Positions 23,057-27,177 of a stretch of DNA of 27,177 nt are shown piece by piece. Under the pieces are notes generated by a model. It was given only the letters and a program-made list of their open reading frames with translations. It was not told where the DNA came from and did no database searches. The first letter of the stretch is position 1, and each line of letters opens with the position of its first letter. The position numbers were made by a program, and so were the translations under genes. This stretch comes from Actinomycetota bacterium (lineage in GTDB: Bacteria; Actinomycetota; Actinomycetes; Streptosporangiales; Streptosporangiaceae), in the NCBI GenBank assembly GCA_003242605.1, contig QGUZ01000037.1:1-27177 (forward strand). The letters are read 5' to 3'.

Positions 23057-24250
23057 TTGTCCCGCCGCCTGTTCACATCCGAGTCGGTGACCGAGGGCCA
23101 CCCCGACAAGATCGCCGACCAGATCAGCGACGCGATCCTCGACGCCATGCTCAAGGACGACCCGCGCAGCCGGGTCGCCGTGGAAACGTTGATCACCACC
23201 GGTCAGGTCCACGTCGCGGGCGAGGTGACCACGGAGACGTACGTCGACATCCCCGGGGTCATCCGGGAGAAGATCCTGGAGATCGGCTACGACGCCTCCC
23301 ACAAGGGCTTCGACGGCGCCTCGTGCGGCGTGTCGATCTCCATCGGCGCCCAGTCGCCGGACATCGCCCAGGGCGTGGACGACGCCTACGAGGTCCGCGA
23401 GGGCGAGGGCACCGACGAGCTCGACCGGCAGGGCGCCGGCGACCAGGGCCTGATGTTCGGGTACGCGTGCCGGGAGACCCCCGAGCTCATGCCGCTGCCG
23501 ATCATGCTCGCCCACCGCATGGCGCGGCGGCTCGCCGAGGTGCGCAAGTCCGGCACGATCCCGTACCTGCGCCCGGACGGCAAGACGCAGGTCACCGTCG
23601 AGTACGACGGCGACCGCCCGGTGCGGGTGGACACCGTGGTGGTCTCCACCCAGCACGCGCCGGAGATCGACCTGAAGGAGATGCTCACCCCGGACATCGC
23701 CGAGCACGTGGTCGACCCGGTGCTCAAGGACCTCGACATCGAGGTGGAGGGCTACCGGCTGCTGGTGAACCCCACCGGCCGGTTCGAGATCGGCGGCCCG
23801 ATGGGCGACGCCGGGCTCACCGGACGCAAGATCATCATCGACACCTACGGCGGCATGGCCCGCCACGGCGGCGGCGCCTTCTCCGGCAAGGACCCGTCCA
23901 AGGTCGACCGCTCCGCCGCCTACGCCATGCGCTGGGTGGCGAAGAACGTGGTCGCCGCCGGGCTCGCCGACCGCTGCGAGGTCCAGGTCGCGTACGCGAT
24001 CGGCAAGGCGAAGCCGGTCGGCCTGTTCGTCGAGTGCTTCGGCACCGAGAAGATCCCGGTGGAGAAGATCCAGGACGCCGTGCTCGAGGTCTTCGACCTG
24101 CGCCCGGCCGCGATCATCCGGGATCTCGACCTGCTGCGCCCCATCTACACCCCGACCGCGGCCTACGGCCACTTCGGCCGCGAGGAACCGAACTTCTCCT
24201 GGGAGCGCACCGACCGCGTCGAGGCCCTGCGGCAGGCCGCCGGCGTCTGA
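23057..24250 (+). CDS. metK: S-adenosylmethionine synthetase
   Basis: It makes S-adenosylmethionine from methionine and ATP, releasing phosphate and diphosphate. The 397-residue product is of normal length and has all family signatures: HPDKIADQISDAILD (15-29), GQVHVAGEVTT (49-59), GAGDQGLMFGYA (126-137), TGRKIIIDTYGG (255-266) and the P-loop-like GGGAFSGKDPSKVDRSAAY (271-289). Translation starts at a TTG, chosen because GAGGAG lies 9 bases upstream and the protein aligns from MSRRLFTSESVTEGHPDK. Homologues usually begin at this residue. A rare start codon on a highly used enzyme is notable. The next gene follows 31 bases later on the same strand. Confidence 0.97.
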   Translation: MSRRLFTSESVTEGHPDKIADQISDAILDAMLKDDPRSRVAVETLITTGQVHVAGEVTTETYVDIPGVIREKILEIGYDASHKGFDGASCGVSISIGAQSPDIAQGVDDAYEVREGEGTDELDRQGAGDQGLMFGYACRETPELMPLPIMLAHRMARRLAEVRKSGTIPYLRPDGKTQVTVEYDGDRPVRVDTVVVSTQHAPEIDLKEMLTPDIAEHVVDPVLKDLDIEVEGYRLLVNPTGRFEIGGPMGDAGLTGRKIIIDTYGGMARHGGGAFSGKDPSKVDRSAAYAMRWVAKNVVAAGLADRCEVQVAYAIGKAKPVGLFVECFGTEKIPVEKIQDAVLEVFDLRPAAIIRDLDLLRPIYTPTAAYGHFGREEPNFSWERTDRVEALRQAAGV

Positions 24251-24281
24251 CCCGCCGCCGGTACCCGCGTCGGAGCGGACC

Positions 24282-26651
24282 GTGTGGGACGGGCCGGCGC
24301 CGCCGCCCGCCGAGACGAGGTTCATCGGCCGGCGGCGGGAGGTGGGCGCGGTCACGGCCGCGCTCAAGCGCTTCCGCCTCGTCACCGTCACCGGCGTCGG
24401 CGGGGTGGGGAAGACCCGGGTCGCGCTGCGCGTGGCCGCGGGTGCCCGCCGTACCTTCCCCGACGGGGTGCGGGTGGTCGAACTGTCCGGGGTGACCGAC
24501 CCCGGACAGGTCGAGCAGGCGGTCGCGCACGCCTTCGCCGGCGTCGGCCCGGGCGGGACCGCGGCGGCGCTCGCCGCCCGGGTGGCCGACCTGCGCGCGC
24601 TGCTCATCCTCGACACCTGCGAGCACCTCGTGGAGCCGGTCGCGCTGCTCGTGCAGACGCTGCTCGCCGCCGGCTCCCGGCTGCGGGTGCTCGCCACCAG
24701 CCGCCAGCCGCTCGGCATCCCGGGGGAGCGCATCGTCCCGGTGCCGCCGATGCGGGTGCCGGACCCGGACCGGCCCGCCGACCCGGCCGCGCTCGCGGGC
24801 TGCGAGTCGGTGGCGCTCTTCGTCGACCGGGTCGCCGCGGCCGTCCCCGGCTTCCGACTCACCCGGGAGAACGCGGCCGCGATCGCCGAGTTGTGCGCCC
24901 GGCTCGACGGCATCCCGCTGGCGATCGAGCTCGCCGCCGCCCGGGTGCCCGCGCTCGGCGTGGCGCGGCTCGCCGCGACGCTCAAGGACCGGCTGTCGCT
25001 CGGCGGCCCCGGCGCCTCGCGGCACCACAGCGTCGGCGCGGCGATCCGGTGGAGCCACGACCTGTGCACCGCCGAGGAGCGCACCGCCTGGGCGCGCCTG
25101 TCGGTGTTCCACGGCCCCTTCGACCTGCCCGCGGTGGAGGCGGTCTGCGTCGACGGCGCGTTCCCCGCCGCCCGCGTGTACCCGGCCGTCGCCGGGCTGG
25201 TGGACAAGTCGATCCTCACCGCGTGCCGGTGCGAGGACGGCATGTCCTACCGCATGCTCGACACGATCCGCGAGTACGGCCTGGCCCGCCTGGCCGCCTC
25301 CGGGGAGCACCGGCGGCTGCTGCGGCGCCACCGGGACCACTTCTTCGCCCTCGTCGTGGCCGCGGGCCGCGTCGGCGCCGCGGCCGCCCCAGCGGGCTCT
25401 GACCGAGCCGGCCCCGGCACGGCCGGATCGGACGGGGTCGCGGGGACGCCGGGGCAGCGCGGCGGGCTGCTGCGGCGGTGGCGGGAGGTCCGGCGGTGCT
25501 GGCCGGACATCCGCGCCGCCCTCGACCGGTGCGCCGCCGACCCGGCCGAGGCCGGCGCCGGGCTGGCGCTCGCCGCCCGCGCGTGGTTCCTGTGGACCGC
25601 CTGCGGCATGGCCCGGCAGGGCCGGCACGAGCTGGAGCGCTTCCTCGCGCTGGTGCCGCCGCCCGACCCGGAGCGGCCGTGGGCGCTGCTCGTGCTCGCC
25701 TACGTGGCGATGGCCCAGGGCGACCACCCGGCCGCGCACGCCGCGCTCGACCGGTGCGCCGCGGAGCTGCCCGCGCCCGGCGACCCGCGGCCGCACGCCT
25801 GCCTGCGCAAGCTCCGCGGCACCCTCGCCTGCCTGGAGGGCCGGTTCGCCGACGCCGAGCGGCTGCTCGGCGAGGTGACCACGCGGCTGCGCGACCACCT
25901 GCTGCCCGAGGTGCGCACCGCCGCGCTCGCCGAGCTCGGCCTGAACCGGATGTGGCGGGGGGACGTCGAGGGCGCCCGGGCCACCCTCACCGAGTGCCGG
26001 GAGCTGTGCGAGCGGATCGGCGACGCGTGGGTGGCCTCCTACGCCGACTACGGGCTCGGCCTGGTGGCGCGGGCCGACGGGGACGCGGCCGCGGCCACGA
26101 CGCTGCTGCGGGCCGCGCTGCGGGTCAAGCGGGTGCCCCCGGACGTGCTCGGCATGCTGCAGTGCCTGGAGGTCCTCGCCTGGCTCGCCGCCGAGCAGGC
26201 GGACTTCCCGCGGGCCGCCCGGCTGCTCCACGCGGTGCGGCGGCACCTGCGCGAGCGGGACCTCGCGCTGCTCGGCTCCCCGCTGTTCACCGCCGAGCAC
26301 GCCCGCTGCGAGCGGGCGATCCGGCGCGCGCTCACCGCCCGGGAGCGCGAGCTCGCCCGGCGCGAGGGCGCCGCCATGTCCCTCGACGAGATCGTCGACT
26401 ACGCCCTCGGCGAGGAGGAGCCCTCGCCGCCCGGCCCGGAGGACGACGCCTGGGCGCCGCTCACCCCGCGGGAGCGCGACGTGGCTGCGCTGCTCGCCGC
26501 CGGGCTCACCAACCGGGAGATCGCCGACCGGCTCCTGGTCACCGCGCGCACGGTCGAGACCCACGTCGGCAACATCCTCGCCAAGCTCGGCTTCGCCACG
26601 CGGGCGCAGATCGCCGCGTGGAGTGCCCGCCGCCGGCTCGGCGACGCCTGA
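24282..26651 (+). CDS. STAND-type ATPase regulator with C-terminal LuxR helix-turn-helix
   Basis: This 789-residue regulator is of the kind called LuxR-family or AfsR-like ATPase. The N-terminal nucleotide-binding domain has Walker A GVGGVGKT (38-45), Walker B LLILDTCEH (107-115), a sensor LATSRQPLGIPGE and a GIPLAIELAAAR motif. A winged-helix part with RWSHDLCTAEERTAWARLSV follows. A 30-residue Gly/Ala/Ser linker near 365-395 leads to TPR-like helical repeats (about 420-690). Residues 727-780 form the LuxR DNA-binding domain (LTPRERDVAALLAAGLTNRE, then IADRLLVTARTVETHVGNIL). The inducer and targets are unknown. Such proteins often switch secondary metabolism. The GTG start has GGAG 8 bases upstream; the gene begins 31 bases after metK and may be read from the same promoter. 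Confidence 0.88.
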   Translation: MWDGPAPPPAETRFIGRRREVGAVTAALKRFRLVTVTGVGGVGKTRVALRVAAGARRTFPDGVRVVELSGVTDPGQVEQAVAHAFAGVGPGGTAAALAARVADLRALLILDTCEHLVEPVALLVQTLLAAGSRLRVLATSRQPLGIPGERIVPVPPMRVPDPDRPADPAALAGCESVALFVDRVAAAVPGFRLTRENAAAIAELCARLDGIPLAIELAAARVPALGVARLAATLKDRLSLGGPGASRHHSVGAAIRWSHDLCTAEERTAWARLSVFHGPFDLPAVEAVCVDGAFPAARVYPAVAGLVDKSILTACRCEDGMSYRMLDTIREYGLARLAASGEHRRLLRRHRDHFFALVVAAGRVGAAAAPAGSDRAGPGTAGSDGVAGTPGQRGGLLRRWREVRRCWPDIRAALDRCAADPAEAGAGLALAARAWFLWTACGMARQGRHELERFLALVPPPDPERPWALLVLAYVAMAQGDHPAAHAALDRCAAELPAPGDPRPHACLRKLRGTLACLEGRFADAERLLGEVTTRLRDHLLPEVRTAALAELGLNRMWRGDVEGARATLTECRELCERIGDAWVASYADYGLGLVARADGDAAAATTLLRAALRVKRVPPDVLGMLQCLEVLAWLAAEQADFPRAARLLHAVRRHLRERDLALLGSPLFTAEHARCERAIRRALTARERELARREGAAMSLDEIVDYALGEEEPSPPGPEDDAWAPLTPRERDVAALLAAGLTNREIADRLLVTARTVETHVGNILAKLGFATRAQIAAWSARRRLGDA

Positions 26652-26692
26652 CCCGCCCGCACCGCCGGCCCCCGCGGCGGCCCGCGCCGTGT

Positions 26693-26706
26693 TTAGATCG
26701 AGCCAA
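26693..26706 (+). promoter_or_regulatory. Possible -10 box of the second ATPase gene
   Basis: TTAGAT (26693-26698) stands 8 bases before ATG 26707, and no ribosome site is present. This is close to, but not exactly, the leaderless spacing seen elsewhere in the window. Confidence 0.3.
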
Positions 26707-27177
26707 ATGGCTGACGTGGGAAACCTGCCGGTCGAGGTGAGCGGGCTGGTCGGCCGCGGGCCCGAGGTGCGCGCCGGGCTGCGGCTGCTGGCCCAGGCGC
26801 GGCTGGTCACCGTCACCGGGCCCGCCGGCGTGGGCAAGAGCCGCGTGGCGATCAGGATCGCCGAGTCGTCGCGGCGCCGCCTGCCGGGCGGCGCCTGGTA
26901 CGCCGAGCTGTCCGAGGTGGCGCCGCCGGGCGGGGCGGCCCCGGCCGACCGGAGGGCGGCGCTGCGCGCGGCCGGCCGGCCGCTCGCGGCCGCCCTGCGG
27001 GTGCGCGGCGATCGGGCGGCCGCCGCGGACGGCCCCGCCGACCGGGGCGCCGAGCCGCCGCCCGCCGGCCCCCTGCCCGCGTTCCCGGCGTGGGCGGGGG
27101 AGGCCGCGGCGGAGGGGACCGGGCTCTTCGCCGGGGCGCTCGGCGCGGCGACCGGCGACGCGCGGGCGCTGGTCCTG
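26707..27177 (+). CDS. Second STAND-type ATPase regulator, truncated by the window end
   Basis: Only the first 157 residues are present. The layout copies the preceding protein: a GLVGRGPEVRAGLRLL segment, then VTVTGPAGVGKSRVAIRIA with Walker A GPAGVGKS at the same residue positions (38-45). Between Walker A and the expected Walker B lie about 110 residues instead of about 62. The extra part is an Ala/Pro/Gly/Arg-rich insertion. The sequence ends in RALVL, where an Asp-x-Cys-Glu-His Walker B would follow. It is on the same strand, 55 bases after its neighbour, and is probably a tandem paralogue. Whether it also ends in a LuxR or a TPR domain cannot be seen. Confidence 0.75.
   Translation, partial: MADVGNLPVEVSGLVGRGPEVRAGLRLLAQARLVTVTGPAGVGKSRVAIRIAESSRRRLPGGAWYAELSEVAPPGGAAPADRRAALRAAGRPLAAALRVRGDRAAAADGPADRGAEPPPAGPLPAFPAWAGEAAAEGTGLFAGALGAATGDARALVL

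Overview
The window is chromosomal DNA from a very GC-rich actinobacterium. Third codon positions are almost all G or C, and several genes lack Shine-Dalgarno sites but carry a TAnnnT box placed exactly for leaderless mRNA. It also encodes BldD, an actinobacterial integration host factor, a Rv2175c-type DNA-binding protein and an SAV_6107-type HEPN protein. The gene set suggests a member of the Streptosporangiales or a relative, possibly thermophilic. The species cannot be fixed from the sequence alone. No transposon, phage, CRISPR or rRNA/tRNA gene was seen.

Layout. 1-4420: a Rv2175c-like regulator overlapping thiE, a 900-base gene-free stretch, then a polyprenyl diphosphate synthase (minus) divergent from metF. 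Apart from thiE this recalls the mycobacterial Rv2172c-idsA2-mptA-Rv2175c neighbourhood. 4406-5576: a GNAT acetyltransferase and a YbaK-type deacylase, both minus. 5577-6547: a promoter carrying two LexA-like boxes, a strongly folded leader, and a HEPN-domain gene. 6797-8848: bldD with a candidate self-repression site, then an orphan arginine deiminase, both minus.

9149-19435: the de novo UMP operon pyrR-pyrB-pyrC-carA-carB-(329-base gap)-pyrK-pyrD-pyrF, with a PyrR-binding hairpin over the pyrR ribosome-binding site. Apart from the gap, the genes overlap by a few bases. Six of the seven functions from bicarbonate to UMP are here. Only pyrE (orotate phosphoribosyltransferase) is missing. The dihydroorotate dehydrogenase is the two-subunit, NAD-linked class 1B type. 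20019-24250: the conserved block mihF-gmk-rpoZ-coaBC-metK (nucleoid protein, GMP kinase, RNA polymerase omega, coenzyme A synthesis, S-adenosylmethionine synthesis). 24282-end: two tandem STAND-type ATPase regulators; the first ends in a LuxR helix-turn-helix and the second runs off the window.

Most of this is core metabolism. The least ordinary part is 5761-6547. A consensus-like sigma-70 promoter is overlapped and flanked by SOS boxes. It reads into about 145 bases of perfect hairpins ending in a terminator-like stem with four T residues, and then into a HEPN gene with an R-x4-H motif. That could be an SOS-controlled small RNA, or an attenuated leader for a DNA-damage-induced HEPN protein. 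Other points are the BldD box over the bldD -10/+1 region, five genes with leaderless-mRNA geometry, and an Arg in place of a family-conserved Lys in PyrD.
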